Positions 43,496-52,956 are shown, counted from the stretch's first letter. The stretch: DNA of 64,000 bases from Bacillus testis (GCF_001243895.1 NZ_LN851186.1:97246-161245); one strand, 5' to 3'. The notes: generated from the sequence alone by a model not told the origin. A program made the numbers and translations.

Positions 43496-44248
43496 TTGTC
43501 ATTTTCACTGCATTCAAACAACACAAACTATACATATACAGTCGATCTATTTGTACCAGAGGCAGAATGCCCGAAAGAAGGTTTCCCCGTCATTTATGTA
43601 TTAGATGGCTTATCCTATTTTGACCTGGCAAAGAAAACGATTGAGCTCCAATCCAAAAATGCTGCAAAAACAAAAGTGAAACCTGCCATCATCGTCGGCA
43701 TCAATCATGAAAAAGAAACAATGCGCCAGCGCAGATTTTATGACTTCACAGCACCTGCCGAGTCCTATCAATACCCCGAGCGCATGCAAAAAATGATTCC
43801 CCAGGCAGTAGGCGGCGCTGAAGATTTTCATTTATTTATTGAACATGAGCTCAAACCAATTATTCACCGCGATTATCCTGTAGATAGCGGTAACGAAATA
43901 TTGTTTGGACACTCACTCGGTGGCTATTATGTCCTTTGGAGTCTGTTCAAGCATACAAAGAGTTTTTCTCAATACATTGCACTGAGCCCTTCCATATGGT
44001 GGAACGATCATGAACTTGTAGCTTATAAGGAAACATTCATCAAGAACGGCGGCACTTGCAATGGATTATTCCTGGCAGCGGGCGAGCTTGAAGGCTTTAT
44101 GGTAGAGGATGCCCGCATGATGTATGAATCCCTTTCCGGACGAGGCTTTCCTGTCGCCTTTTATGAAGCTCTAGAAGAAAATCATGCTTCCGTTGTCCCG
44201 ACTGTGATCAGCCGTGCTTTTCGGTTTTTGGGTGGGAGCGGGATTTAG
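43496..44248 (+). CDS. Siderophore esterase-like alpha/beta hydrolase (BesA/IroE type)
   Basis: Start is TTG 43496, 8 bases after GAGGAGG. 250 residues of the esterase-D-like fold: FPVIYVLDGLSYFDLAKKTI, AIIVGINHEK, the nucleophile elbow FGHSLGGYYVLW, SPSIWWND, and the final His in EENHASVVPTVI. Enzymes such as BesA and IroE hydrolyse ferric catecholate trilactone siderophores to release iron. The Fur box and siderophore operon next door support that role. Confidence 0.82.
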   Translation: MSFSLHSNNTNYTYTVDLFVPEAECPKEGFPVIYVLDGLSYFDLAKKTIELQSKNAAKTKVKPAIIVGINHEKETMRQRRFYDFTAPAESYQYPERMQKMIPQAVGGAEDFHLFIEHELKPIIHRDYPVDSGNEILFGHSLGGYYVLWSLFKHTKSFSQYIALSPSIWWNDHELVAYKETFIKNGGTCNGLFLAAGELEGFMVEDARMMYESLSGRGFPVAFYEALEENHASVVPTVISRAFRFLGGSGI

Positions 44249-44341
44249 TTAGAGGTTTGGTTAAGAAACTATTATATTTGGATATTATAAGAGAGCCTCT
44301 GCAAATACTTTAGAGGAAATTATTATTGATCATTGCAAAAT

Positions 44342-44367
44342 AAGGCTGCCGAGGTTTTGACAGCCTT
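44342..44367. terminator. Terminator between esterase gene and rlmH
   Basis: AAGGCTG and CAGCCTT, extended by CC/GA, form a stem around a 10-base region between convergent genes. Confidence 0.7.
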
Positions 44368-44421
44368 AAGAAGTATTTAAATTTTTCTTTTTAATACTCT
44401 TGTTCTGATTAGGAGATAACG

Positions 44422-44901
44422 TTATTTATGATACGGTTCACCCCGATTAATCCTATAAGCTCGGTAAATCTGCTCCACCAAAATAAGCCGCATGAGCTGA
44501 TGGGGAAATGTCATTTTACTAAAGCTCAATGTCTCGTCAGCCCGCTTCATGACTTCATCGCTCAAGCCCAAAGAACCACCGATGACAAAGGCGATTTTGC
44601 TTTTGCCGTAGGTGGCCAAATGGTCGAGCCTGGCCGCCAGCTGCTCGGATGTTTTCATGCTGCCTTCGATGGCCAAGGCGATTACGTGGGTGTCAGGGGC
44701 AATCTTGGACAAGATCCGCTCCCCCTCTTTTTGCTTGACGATCAACATGTCGTTTTCACTCAAGTTTTCGGGCGCTTTTTCGTCCGCGAGCTCGATTTCC
44801 TCTATTTTCGCATAAGCTGACAGCCTTTTCGTATACTCGGCGATCCCTTGCTTCAAGTATTTCTCTTTCAGTTTTCCAACTGTGATGATCGAGATATTCA
44901 C
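44422..44901 (-). CDS. rlmH: 23S rRNA (pseudouridine1915-N3)-methyltransferase RlmH
   Basis: A 159-residue SPOUT methyltransferase, the exact family length. [20 protein letters not shown] opens the protein; the SAM-binding knot is [18 protein letters not shown] and the C-terminus [20 protein letters not shown] with PYHK is diagnostic. It methylates pseudouridine 1915 in helix 69 of 23S rRNA. Formerly yydA in B. subtilis, at the same chromosomal place. Confidence 0.97.
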   Translation of the reverse strand: MNISIITVGKLKEKYLKQGIAEYTKRLSAYAKIEEIELADEKAPENLSENDMLIVKQKEGERILSKIAPDTHVIALAIEGSMKTSEQLAARLDHLATYGKSKIAFVIGGSLGLSDEVMKRADETLSFSKMTFPHQLMRLILVEQIYRAYRINRGEPYHK

Positions 44902-44904
44902 GCT

Positions 44905-45331
44905 TTATCCTCACTTTACAAACAGAATATTAACAAGTTATCCACAAAAGTTATCCACATATGCACAATTACTGTCCACATTTTGTGGGAGAATATTAGT
45001 TCCCTACCATATATATGGCCTGCTCAGAGCAGTATTCACAGCTTGTTGATAACTTTTGTTCCTCCGTTAATTCCATCATAACGGGCGCTGTTTCATATTC
45101 GTCTACGACCACGTCCAGCGCTAGTTCCACGTGTTCTTTGCAGCAATAAATCATTGGTTGTTTCCTCCTTTTTATCTTCCTGTTACTATATTATATTTCC
45201 GGATTTTACCCCTAAAAAAACTGAACCGCTTCAATAAAGATAATTATCCACAACGTTAAGGTTTTTATTCGATTTAAAAAAATCTTTTCACCACAATAGC
45301 CATCATAGCACAACCACCAAAGTTATCAACA
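44905..45331. promoter_or_regulatory. DnaA-box cluster
   Basis: Three perfect DnaA boxes TTATCCACA lie at 44938-44946, 44951-44959 and 45244-45252. Single-mismatch boxes are at 44905-44913 (TTATCCTCA), 45044-45052 (reverse strand, TGTTGATAA) and 45323-45331 (TTATCAACA), with a weaker one at 44972-44980. The cluster overlaps the small CxxH/CxxC gene. I recall a DnaA-box cluster near yydA (rlmH) in B. subtilis, which supports conservation. Confidence 0.82.
44996..45154 (-). CDS. Small CxxH/CxxC protein (BA_5709 family)
   Basis: A 52-residue protein: MIYCCKEHVELALDVVVDEY, then ETAPVMMELTEEQKLSTSCE and YCSEQAIYMVGN. A CCKEH motif at the start and a CEYC motif near the end look like a small zinc site (CxxH plus CxxC). 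AAGGAGG lies about 9 bases upstream. Small proteins of this pattern occur between rlmH and htrA in many Bacillus genomes; their function is unknown. Confidence 0.85.
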   Translation of the reverse strand: MIYCCKEHVELALDVVVDEYETAPVMMELTEEQKLSTSCEYCSEQAIYMVGN

Positions 45332-45392
45332 CCACCGAAATGTGAAAGGACTCGTTTAGCGACGTAACGATTGAACTTCTTTCTCCAAACTA

Positions 45393-45419
45393 GAGAAAAA
45401 AGAGCCGCAACTGCGGCTC
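45393..45419 (-). terminator. Terminator after htrA
   Basis: On the minus strand GAGCCGC pairs with GCGGCTC over a 4-base loop and is followed by six T, directly after the htrA stop codon. Confidence 0.88.
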
Positions 45420-45420
45420 C

Positions 45421-46608
45421 TTAGAATGTTCCGCCCTGCAAAGTGACTTCTAGTTCCATCGCTTTGCCATTGCGGTAGATTTTCACTTTCAAGCGGTCTC
45501 CGATCTTCTTGCTTTCATACAGATGGGTGCGGAAGCTAGCCATGTCGACGATTTTTTCGCCATCCATTTCCACGATGACATCGTACGGCTTCATGCCTGC
45601 TTTGTCTGCCGGCGATGCTGGTTCCACTTCCGCTACAGCAACACCTTCTTTGACACTTGTAGGCAGGTGGAATGTGTTTTCGCGGTGATATTGTGTTATT
45701 TCCGCAATCGGCACTAAGCTGACACCAAGATAAGGCCGTTTGACTTTGCCGAACTGTTCGATATCCTCAATGATGGGAATAACGGAATTAATCGGAATGG
45801 CAAGGCCGATGCCTTCTACTTCCTGTTCCGCGATTTTCATGGAGTTGATACCGATCACTTGCCCCTTGATGTTGACGAGCGCTCCGCCGCTATTGCCGGG
45901 ATTGATCGCTGCATCGGTCTGAATGACTTCAGAGTTCCAATCGACGATACCGTCATTATTGATATCAATTTCGATTGTCCGGTTCAAACCGGAAATAATG
46001 CCTTCCGTGACCGATCCGGAAAATTGCAGTCCAAGCGGGTTGCCGATGGCGATAGCAGGTTCGCCGGGTTTTAGAGTATCTGAATTGCCAAATTCCGCTG
46101 TTGTTTTCACTTTGCTACTGTCCATGGAGATAACGGCAAGATCCGTCCAGACATCGCTGCCTAGGACCTTGGCTGGCACTTTTGTACCGTCGGCCAAAGA
46201 AACCTCGAGCTTTGTTGCTCCTTCGATAACGTGGTGGTTCGTGACGATATAGGCGCGGCCGTCGGCTATTTTATAGACAACACCCGAACCTGTTCCCGCT
46301 TCCCCGCCTTGGTTGAACAAACTGGCTTCCTGGATATTCGTAATGCCGACTACGGCATCTGCTGCTTTATCGAATGCTTTCGTTACGGAAGATGAGACGT
46401 TCAGAGCTACATTTTGCTGAATGGATGATTGTTTTTTCTGGGTGTTAGCCACATTGCCGACCTGCTTGTTATAGCCAAACGCCGGCAGGATGAACGCCAC
46501 CAGCAATGCCCCGATTATGACACCGGCCAATCCGGCCCAGAAGTAACCAGATTTCTTTGGGCGCCTTCTGCGTGAATCATCATAGTAATCTTGATCATAA
46601 TAGCCCAT
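45421..46608 (-). CDS. htrC: HtrA/DegP-like membrane serine protease (YyxA/HtrC)
   Basis: Start at MGYYDQDYYDDSRRRR (46608), preceded by GGAAGG. 395 residues: short cytosolic part, one membrane helix (SGYFWAGLAGVIIGALLVAF), a trypsin-like domain with His in IVTNHHVIEGATK, Asp in VWTDLAVISMD and Ser in DAAINPGNSGGALVNIKG, then one PDZ domain (RPYLGVSLVPI to LEVTLQGGTF). It degrades misfolded envelope proteins. Location at the end of the wal operon is conserved in Bacillus. Confidence 0.95.
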   Translation of the reverse strand: MGYYDQDYYDDSRRRRPKKSGYFWAGLAGVIIGALLVAFILPAFGYNKQVGNVANTQKKQSSIQQNVALNVSSSVTKAFDKAADAVVGITNIQEASLFNQGGEAGTGSGVVYKIADGRAYIVTNHHVIEGATKLEVSLADGTKVPAKVLGSDVWTDLAVISMDSSKVKTTAEFGNSDTLKPGEPAIAIGNPLGLQFSGSVTEGIISGLNRTIEIDINNDGIVDWNSEVIQTDAAINPGNSGGALVNIKGQVIGINSMKIAEQEVEGIGLAIPINSVIPIIEDIEQFGKVKRPYLGVSLVPIAEITQYHRENTFHLPTSVKEGVAVAEVEPASPADKAGMKPYDVIVEMDGEKIVDMASFRTHLYESKKIGDRLKVKIYRNGKAMELEVTLQGGTF

Positions 46609-46763
46609 TGTATCCTTCCTCTCCTTATTCCTTGTATGTATAACCCTTGGTTCCTTTAGTATGGCCTCTCGTCCGGGAAAATATATCTTGTTTAGTGCAA
46701 TTATCACAGGCAGACGCGTTTTTTGGCAAACAAAAAGGATGGAACAAATCCATCCTTTTTACG

Positions 46764-47558
46764 TCATACTTCGACCAATTCGGTCGCTTTTTTCGGGTCC
46801 GTATCGTACAGTGAAAAACCGTCACCGATAACAAACCCTTGATTTTCAAGCGTCTGTGCCACGGACATGCGCGCCAAGTCCTTCATATTATTATCGAGGC
46901 TTAAGTGGGCAAGATAGATGCGCTTCGTATTGTCCCCGATCACATCGCCCATCGCCAAAGCCGCGTCCTCATTCGAGACGTGCCCGACATCACTCAAAAT
47001 CCGCCGTTTGACGCTCCACGGATACCGTCCCATACGGAGCATCCCCACATCATGATTGCTTTCGAAAATGAAGGCATCTGCATTGGAGATGACCCCTTTC
47101 ATCCGGTCGCTGACATAGCCGGTGTCCGTCATTAAAGCCACTTTTTTGCCTTCATGATGGAAGGTGTAGAACATTGGCTCAGCGGCGTCATGAGAAACCC
47201 CGAAGGACTCAATATCGAGGCTTCCGAATGATTTGACAGTCGCCATGTCAAAAATAAATTTCTGTTCGGTCGGCACCTCGCCGATATGGTTTTCCATGGC
47301 CTTCCATGTCTTCTCGTTCGCATAGACGGGCACCTTGTACTTCCGGGCCACCACGCCGAGCCCTTTGATATGGTCGCTGTGCTCATGGGTCACAAGGACA
47401 GCCGTCAAATCCTCCATGCTTCGATCAATCTGTTGGAATAGTTCATTCATCCCCTTGCCGCTGAAGCCGGCATCTACCAAAATGCGCTGGTCTCCCGCTT
47501 CCAGGTAAAACGCATTCCCTGTGCTCCCGCTGGCAAGGACGCTAAAACGCATAGACAT
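46764..47558 (-). CDS. walJ: MBL-fold hydrolase WalJ (YycJ)
   Basis: Start at [20 protein letters not shown] (47558), supported by GGAGTG and by the B. subtilis YycJ start. 264 residues of the metallo-beta-lactamase fold with the metal motif [13 protein letters not shown], a later Asp in [14 protein letters not shown] and His in [17 protein letters not shown] 5'-3' exonuclease role in DNA repair or coordination of cell division with replication has been proposed for the family. Fifth gene of the wal cluster. Confidence 0.93.
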   Translation of the reverse strand: MSMRFSVLASGSTGNAFYLEAGDQRILVDAGFSGKGMNELFQQIDRSMEDLTAVLVTHEHSDHIKGLGVVARKYKVPVYANEKTWKAMENHIGEVPTEQKFIFDMATVKSFGSLDIESFGVSHDAAEPMFYTFHHEGKKVALMTDTGYVSDRMKGVISNADAFIFESNHDVGMLRMGRYPWSVKRRILSDVGHVSNEDAALAMGDVIGDNTKRIYLAHLSLDNNMKDLARMSVAQTLENQGFVIGDGFSLYDTDPKKATELVEV

Positions 47559-47633
47559 CCAATTCACTCCAATACTTAGACACTCAAAGGATAGATCCCT
47601 CAGAGTGTCCTCTATTTCATAAGCTGCAGCAAC

Positions 47634-48446
47634 TTATGGTTCAATCCCCGTTTCTTTTTCCTGTTTAATCATAGATTCGGAAGAAAGGATTTCACCATCA
47701 AATGCTGTGACAAATAAATTATCTTTTTTATTAAGTTCCACTCGCCAAGAAGGGACAAATATAATGCTTGAGTTATCTAGATAATAACAGTAAACGAGCT
47801 CAACATCCGTAATTTTGCTTTTAGCCGGGATGTTTCCGTTCCTAAAGAGCACTTCGATGGCCTTAAGGGCGGTCTGCAACTCTTCTTTCCCTTCGTTCGG
47901 TTCGATGTCATCCAGGTAGGTCTGCTGGTAGGATACAATTTCATTATTGGCATCCAAGAACAACTCCAGCTTGGCGAAATAGTTCTTGGCGAACATCTTG
48001 CCTTTATAGGTTTGATAATAAACGAGACTGTTTCGATCCTTATCGGCACCAAAATACTTGTAATGGTCTCCATATAGGACATTATCCTTTACGAACGTAT
48101 TAGCGGCTTCGCTGTGGTTCTTCTCTCCGACTGACACCGGCGAGTCCAATGTCACCGTAACTGTCTTACCGTCTTCGGAGATGTTGATTTGCTTCGGAAA
48201 CTTCGTTTTTTTGAAGTCTTCCTTTGTGAATACCTTCCGTTTCGTGGATATATACTGGTCTTCCCCTTTATCCTTCGGGAGCGTTTTATATGATATATCA
48301 TTTTCCTTCAAGTTATCTTCAAAAGACGACTCTGCCAGGACTTCATACTGTGTAGCCGTTTTCTTGCCGATATATTGATTCAGGAGGAAGACATCCAAAA
48401 TGAGAAAGACGATAATAAAAATCGTTTTCGTTTTACTCCAATCCAT
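47634..48446 (-). CDS. walI: WalK regulator WalI (YycI)
   Basis: 270 residues with one N-terminal membrane helix (MDWSKTKTIFIIVFLILDVF) and an extracellular YycI domain. The gene overlaps walH by 14 bases. WalI and WalH form a membrane complex with the kinase WalK and restrain it in B. subtilis. The C-terminal VPSWRVELNKKDNLFVTAFD is typical of the YycH/YycI fold. Confidence 0.93.
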   Translation of the reverse strand: MDWSKTKTIFIIVFLILDVFLLNQYIGKKTATQYEVLAESSFEDNLKENDISYKTLPKDKGEDQYISTKRKVFTKEDFKKTKFPKQINISEDGKTVTVTLDSPVSVGEKNHSEAANTFVKDNVLYGDHYKYFGADKDRNSLVYYQTYKGKMFAKNYFAKLELFLDANNEIVSYQQTYLDDIEPNEGKEELQTALKAIEVLFRNGNIPAKSKITDVELVYCYYLDNSSIIFVPSWRVELNKKDNLFVTAFDGEILSSESMIKQEKETGIEP

Positions 48447-49767
48447 TTGGATAACCTCCTGACAGTTCCGACTTTACTTGTTTCCATTCACCGGCCATCT
48501 TATAGAACCATGCCGGCTTCAGCTCAATATACGTTTTCGGGTTCTCTTTCTTTTCCATCTCATAGCCGATTGTCATATCTTCAATCTCGTTTAGCTCCAC
48601 ATTCATTTGAGTCTTCAGCATTTCCAAGGCTTGTTTACCAGAATCCAGGGTAACTTCCTTGATATTATGAGAATCGTATATGGAACCGATACTAAATATC
48701 GGCCGCTGATATTGGATAATTTCATTTTTCCCCCATATCTGCTCTATTTCCGAAATGCCGTATTCATTGAAGACCGGCAAGTCATTGACATACAAGCGGA
48801 ATTTAGTCTTAAAGGCCTCGATATCCGTCTCTGCATAACGGTAGCCCTTTTCCCAACCGGAGTGATCATTGAGATAATTGATGCTCCGGTCAAGGATCTC
48901 GGCTGGTGTCGTGGCATACACATTGTTATACAGCAAGTTTTCGTAGGTCATGATCATTCGCTTATTATCGATATTCATGACACTGCGCCCATTGGAATAG
49001 GAATATTGCTCTCCATCGCGTGTATGTTTCTTGCTGACGTTGTTCGGTTCGGTAAACAAAGCATTCTTGAAATCAGATGAACTGATTTGATCAATGAAAT
49101 AATTATAACTTTTGACGGTCAGTGCGTTCGCTGGGATATAGATATCCTTATTCAGCTTCAGCATCGGGATCATTGCCTTCGTATCTTGGTTCACTTTATT
49201 TTTGAATTCATCAATATCCTTCGAATCAACAATGCTCAGCCGGTATATGGTTTTGTCAGTCGTTGATTGGAAATATATATGATTATCCTGTCCGTTACGC
49301 ATCTTGCTTGAGACGAGAATGCGGTTGAATTCGAAATCAGGCAGCTCTTTATCCTCCACACTCAGTATTTTTTTATACAGAGAGAAAGGAATATTATCAG
49401 GAAAAACGAATTCTAGCATGCCATTTTTATGGACAAAGGAATTCATCTTTTCCTCGGTAATTTCGCTGGAAACGTTCTTCAAATCATAAAACGTCCAGTC
49501 CTTTAATTTTGCAATCAATGGATTGATCAGCTTATTATCCAATGTCCCGACATGGCCATCTTCTTGGTGATAGATGGCCTGTGAAGGGATAAAGATGGTG
49601 GCCATGCTTTCATTTTTCATCGAAATAGCCACATTGTTGATGTATTCGGTTTTATTGATTTTTTCAATATTGGGGGAGTAAGTCCATATATTCCAAGTCA
49701 AAAAGCCGCTGAAAAGGACCAAAAATGTAAGAACAATTGATTTTATACCTTCTTTATTCATTCCCAT
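48433..49767 (-). CDS. walH: WalK regulator WalH (YycH)
   Basis: 444 residues. One membrane anchor (IKSIVLTFLVLFSGFLTWNI) and a three-domain extracellular part typical of YycH. It overlaps walK by 10 bases at its start and walI by 14 at its end. Together with WalI it lowers WalK activity at the septum. Confidence 0.93.
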   Translation of the reverse strand: MGMNKEGIKSIVLTFLVLFSGFLTWNIWTYSPNIEKINKTEYINNVAISMKNESMATIFIPSQAIYHQEDGHVGTLDNKLINPLIAKLKDWTFYDLKNVSSEITEEKMNSFVHKNGMLEFVFPDNIPFSLYKKILSVEDKELPDFEFNRILVSSKMRNGQDNHIYFQSTTDKTIYRLSIVDSKDIDEFKNKVNQDTKAMIPMLKLNKDIYIPANALTVKSYNYFIDQISSSDFKNALFTEPNNVSKKHTRDGEQYSYSNGRSVMNIDNKRMIMTYENLLYNNVYATTPAEILDRSINYLNDHSGWEKGYRYAETDIEAFKTKFRLYVNDLPVFNEYGISEIEQIWGKNEIIQYQRPIFSIGSIYDSHNIKEVTLDSGKQALEMLKTQMNVELNEIEDMTIGYEMEKKENPKTYIELKPAWFYKMAGEWKQVKSELSGGYPNGLE

Positions 49768-51581
49768 TCATCCTCTTGATCTTCATAAGGTAGCGTGAAG
49801 AAAATAGTCGTCCCTTTTCCTTCTATGCTCCGTGCCCATATGCTCCCCCCGTGCGCCACGACCATTTCCTTGGCAATAGCAAGGCCCAGTCCTGTTCCTC
49901 CAAGATTTCTTGTCCGCGCTTTATCAACCCGGTAGAAGCGTTCGAAAATTTTCTCGAGCTTGTCCTTCGGAATGCCTACTCCTTGGTCTTCAATGCTGAT
50001 TTCTATACTTTTCTCCAATTCTCTTAAGCGGAAGGTCAATTGGCCCCCTTCAGGAGAATATTTAATGGAGTTCGAAATGGTATTGTATAATACCTGCGTA
50101 ATTTTATCTTCATCAATTTCAACGAAAATCGCTTTGCGGGGAATAATGCGTTTGAAGGTAATATGGCCTTCTTTTCCCATTTCAAAACGGTCAATGATAT
50201 GGTTGAAGAATTCGCTGAAATTGACCCAGTCTTTCTTCAGGCGGTAATCCTTGCTGTCCATTTTGGAAAGCTGCAGCAAATCATTCACAAGGCGGATCAT
50301 CCGCTCTGTTTCATTCTGCGTGACGTTCAAGAAATTAGGCGCCAGGTTTTCATCTTTCCAGGCACCGTCAGCCAACGCTTCCAGATAGCTGCGCATCGTC
50401 GTAAGCGGCGTACGCAATTCGTGCGATACATTCGCCACGAATTCACGGCGCTCTTGGTCGATTTTTTCCTGATCCGTAATATCATGAAGGACCGTAATCA
50501 AGCCGTTTACAAAGCCTGTTTCCTTTTGGATGACAGAAAAATTGGCGCGCAAGATATAATGTTCATCGTCATTGCTGAAATCCAGATTCAATGAATCCTG
50601 CTGGTCCAATAAATCCTCGAATGTATAATCATCCTCAATACCGAGCAATGAAACAATCGGCATACTGAGCACTGTTTCACGTGAAACGTTCAATAGCTGT
50701 GCCGCCGGCTCGTTAATCAGGATGACGCGGCCTTTCCGGTCGGTTGCAATAACTCCATCGGTCATGAACGCCAAGACGGAAGACAGTTTCTTCCGCTCGC
50801 CTTCGGTGGTCGCCTGGAGATCCTGCAATCTTTTCGTTAAGGAATTAAAAGTCATCGCCAGCTGGCCAATTTCATCTTCACCATAGATTTTCACTTTCCG
50901 ATTAAAATTTCCTTTCGCCATCGCAAGTGCCTGGCGCTTCATATCCGCCATCGGCCTTGTGATCGTCTGCGCAAGCAAAATACCAAGAACAGCGGTTACT
51001 CCAAGTGCGATCACTGTCCCGGTAGCAAAAATATTATTGATTTCGCGCAATTGGACAAAGACATTTTCTATTTTTGCCTCTAAATAAATCGTGCCGAGCT
51101 TTCGGCCGGTTTTATTGTCCGGGTCGGATAGGATAGGCGTTGAAAGCACCCATACCCGGTCTTTGGTTTTTGGATCAAGAAAGACTTTGCTGTCTTCAAT
51201 CTCCATTTTAGTCATCGGTTCTTTAATCCGCTTATCGATGATTCCTTTGTTATCGACATCTGATGTCGCCATGATTTTATTATTGGTATCCAGAATCCTA
51301 ACTTCTGATATATCATCTGAATCCGCCTTGAAATCCTGCAGAATCTTCTGCAGGTCGACAGTCAACGTATCCGAATCTTTATCCTTGGATAACTCGGATT
51401 TGACGTTATAAGCCAACAGATTCACTTTTTCTTTGATGGAATTCTGGAAGTTGCTGACCATGCTTTTTTCGAGCCGATCCACAAAGTAGACCCCGATGAT
51501 CTGCATGGCAACCAAAATCAGCAGCACGTAGATTAATACGAATTTCATGTGAATGGAACGGAAAAAGCCTACTCTTTTCAT
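49758..51581 (-). CDS. walK: Sensor histidine kinase WalK (YycG)
   Basis: 607 residues. Order: membrane helix 1 (about 10-30), extracellular Cache-like sensor, membrane helix 2 (FATGTVIALGVTAVLGILLA), HAMP, PAS (FMTDGVIATDRKGRVILINE), HisKA with phospho-His in FVANVSHELRTPLTTMRSYL, and HATPase with NTISNSIKYSPEGG, DQGVGIPKD and GGTGLGLAIAKEMV. It controls cell-wall metabolism through WalR and is essential in Bacillus. A parS site (50673-50688) is embedded in the codons for NVSRETV. Confidence 0.97.
   Translation of the reverse strand: MKRVGFFRSIHMKFVLIYVLLILVAMQIIGVYFVDRLEKSMVSNFQNSIKEKVNLLAYNVKSELSKDKDSDTLTVDLQKILQDFKADSDDISEVRILDTNNKIMATSDVDNKGIIDKRIKEPMTKMEIEDSKVFLDPKTKDRVWVLSTPILSDPDNKTGRKLGTIYLEAKIENVFVQLREINNIFATGTVIALGVTAVLGILLAQTITRPMADMKRQALAMAKGNFNRKVKIYGEDEIGQLAMTFNSLTKRLQDLQATTEGERKKLSSVLAFMTDGVIATDRKGRVILINEPAAQLLNVSRETVLSMPIVSLLGIEDDYTFEDLLDQQDSLNLDFSNDDEHYILRANFSVIQKETGFVNGLITVLHDITDQEKIDQERREFVANVSHELRTPLTTMRSYLEALADGAWKDENLAPNFLNVTQNETERMIRLVNDLLQLSKMDSKDYRLKKDWVNFSEFFNHIIDRFEMGKEGHITFKRIIPRKAIFVEIDEDKITQVLYNTISNSIKYSPEGGQLTFRLRELEKSIEISIEDQGVGIPKDKLEKIFERFYRVDKARTRNLGGTGLGLAIAKEMVVAHGGSIWARSIEGKGTTIFFTLPYEDQEDEWE
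50673..50688. other. parS centromere site (ParB/Spo0J binding) inside walK
   Basis: TGTTTCACGTGAAACG matches 15 of 16 bases of the ideal palindrome TGTTTCACGTGAAACA; only the last base differs. It lies in coding sequence (minus-strand codons for NVSRETV), so the symmetry is not explained by a hairpin. ParB-parS complexes load SMC and help segregate the origin region. Confidence 0.88.
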
Positions 51582-51588
51582 TAATTAA

Positions 51589-52299
51589 TTACTCCTGTTC
51601 AGGATTGCGTAAATAGTAGCCGACCCCTCTTCGTGTTACGATCCAACCAGGGTGGCTGGGATTATCCTCAATTTTTTCGCGCAGCCTTCTGACGGTCACA
51701 TCGACTGTACGCACATCACCGTAATAGTCATAGCCCCACACTGTCTGAAGCAAATGCTCGCGTGTCATCACTTGGCCAATATGCTTGGCCAAATAATGGA
51801 GCAACTCAAATTCACGGTGCGTCAATTCAATCGTTTCCCCTCGTTTGGAAACAATATAAGCATCCGGATGGATCGTTAATGATCCTACTGTGATTTCTTT
51901 ATTTTCTTCTTCCTCCTGGGTTTGGTTCACAAGCGATGTTTGTCTCCTTAAATTCGCCTTCACCCTTGCCAGCAGTTCGCGTGTGCTGAATGGCTTGGTC
52001 ACATAATCATCGGCACCAAGCTCTAACCCTAACACCTTATCGATCTCTGAATCTTTTGCTGTCAGCATGATGATCGGTGTTTCATACTTTTTCCGGACTT
52101 CCCGGCATACTTCCATGCCGTCTCTTCCTGGAAGCATGATGTCAAGCAAGATTAGATCAGGCTGTACTTCCTCAACCATTTCCAGCGCTTCATTGCCATC
52201 ATACGCGCAATAAACATCAAATCCTTCTTTTTTCAAGTTGAATTCTATAATATCTGCAATTGGTTTTTCATCATCTATAACAAGGATCTTTTTTTCCAT
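51589..52299 (-). CDS. walR: Response regulator WalR (YycF)
   Basis: 236 residues, OmpR family. Receiver domain: [20 protein letters not shown], phospho-acceptor Asp in [17 protein letters not shown], and [20 protein letters not shown] with the switch Lys in [14 protein letters not shown]. The winged helix has [20 protein letters not shown] and [20 protein letters not shown]. It activates cell-wall hydrolase genes and represses hydrolase inhibitors. First gene of walRKHIJ-htrA. Confidence 0.97.
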   Translation of the reverse strand: MEKKILVIDDEKPIADIIEFNLKKEGFDVYCAYDGNEALEMVEEVQPDLILLDIMLPGRDGMEVCREVRKKYETPIIMLTAKDSEIDKVLGLELGADDYVTKPFSTRELLARVKANLRRQTSLVNQTQEEEENKEITVGSLTIHPDAYIVSKRGETIELTHREFELLHYLAKHIGQVMTREHLLQTVWGYDYYGDVRTVDVTVRRLREKIEDNPSHPGWIVTRRGVGYYLRNPEQE

Positions 52300-52367
52300 G
52301 CCAAAGTCTCCTTCAAAAATTCATTTATTTGACTATCATTTAATAGGTTCATTTCAATAAGCTCTCT

Positions 52368-52396
52368 ATAATACTTTATCATGTTAACTCTTGTAA
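52368..52396 (-). promoter_or_regulatory. Candidate walR operon promoter
   Basis: On the minus strand TTACAA (52391-52396) and TATTAT (52368-52373) are 17 bases apart, about 70 bases upstream of walR. Confidence 0.6.
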
Positions 52397-52681
52397 TTCA
52401 CCTTTTTGGCCAGTATTCTTTCCCGTGAAGATATGGCAAAAGACTTTAAAACTGCTACTGATCAAGTGGCAGCACCCGTTTATCCGGATCAGAACGGCTA
52501 TACGGATGACTCTTACGTTTTCATTTGCACTTGCTTTTCTCTTTAGGGATGCTCTCTATTTAACCGGCAAATGGCTGCCGAATTGGATGACGATGTCCTC
52601 AAGTAAATTCTGCCTACAACTATTTCCCCAGAAATAATGGTGTATGAAGAAGGAGAAATACTGGCAAATCAATTAAAAAAG
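52397..52681. other. Non-coding, possibly decayed region between walR and tRNA cluster
   Basis: About 285 bases. A plus-strand frame around 52432-52630 gives protein-like pieces (AKDFKTATDQVAAPVYPDQN, GYTDDSYVFICT, then PEIMVYEEGEILANQ) interrupted by stop codons. This may be the wreck of a gene, but I could not name it. No intact gene is supported. Confidence 0.3.
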
Positions 52682-52712
52682 CAAAATAAAAACGCCTACG
52701 TATATAGGCGTT
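52682..52712 (-). terminator. Terminator of the tRNA operon
   Basis: AACGCCTA and TAGGCGTT pair; on the minus strand the hairpin is followed by TTTTTATTTT. It lies 15 bases downstream of the last tRNA. Confidence 0.85.
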
Positions 52713-52727
52713 GGATAAAGAATAGGA

Positions 52728-52800
52728 TGGCTCAGGACGGAATCGAACCGCCGACACAAGGATTTTCAGTCCTTTGCTCTACCGACTGAGCTACTGAGCC
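52728..52800 (-). tRNA. tRNA-Phe (GAA)
   Basis: 73 nt. Acceptor GGCTCAG pairs with CTGAGCC; D-loop GCTCAGTCGGTAGAGC; anticodon loop ACTGAAAATC (GAA); T-arm GGTTCGATTCC. The 3' CCA is not encoded. Confidence 0.97.
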
Positions 52801-52806
52801 AAATAA

Positions 52807-52882
52807 TGGCGGTCCCGACGGGAATCGAACCCGCGATCTCCTGCGTGACAGGCAGGCATGTTAACCGCTACACCACGGGACC
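52807..52882 (-). tRNA. tRNA-Asp (GTC)
   Basis: 76 nt including an encoded CCA (52807-52809). Acceptor GGTCCCG pairs with CGGGACC; anticodon loop CTGTCAC (GTC); T-arm GGTTCGATTCCC; discriminator G. Confidence 0.97.
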
Positions 52883-52956
52883 ACTAATTTGCTATATATA
52901 TAAAGTGGATAACAGTTTGTTTCTCTATCTGCTTCTCACTAATTTTAATTGAAAGA

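Noticed and set aside
45127-45141. TTCCACGTGTT as a parS site
   Set aside because: One half-site matches but the other arm differs at most positions; it is also coding sequence of the CxxH/CxxC gene.
52425-52637. 70-codon plus-strand frame as a membrane protein gene
   Set aside because: No ribosome site or family resemblance; overlaps a region that looks decayed.
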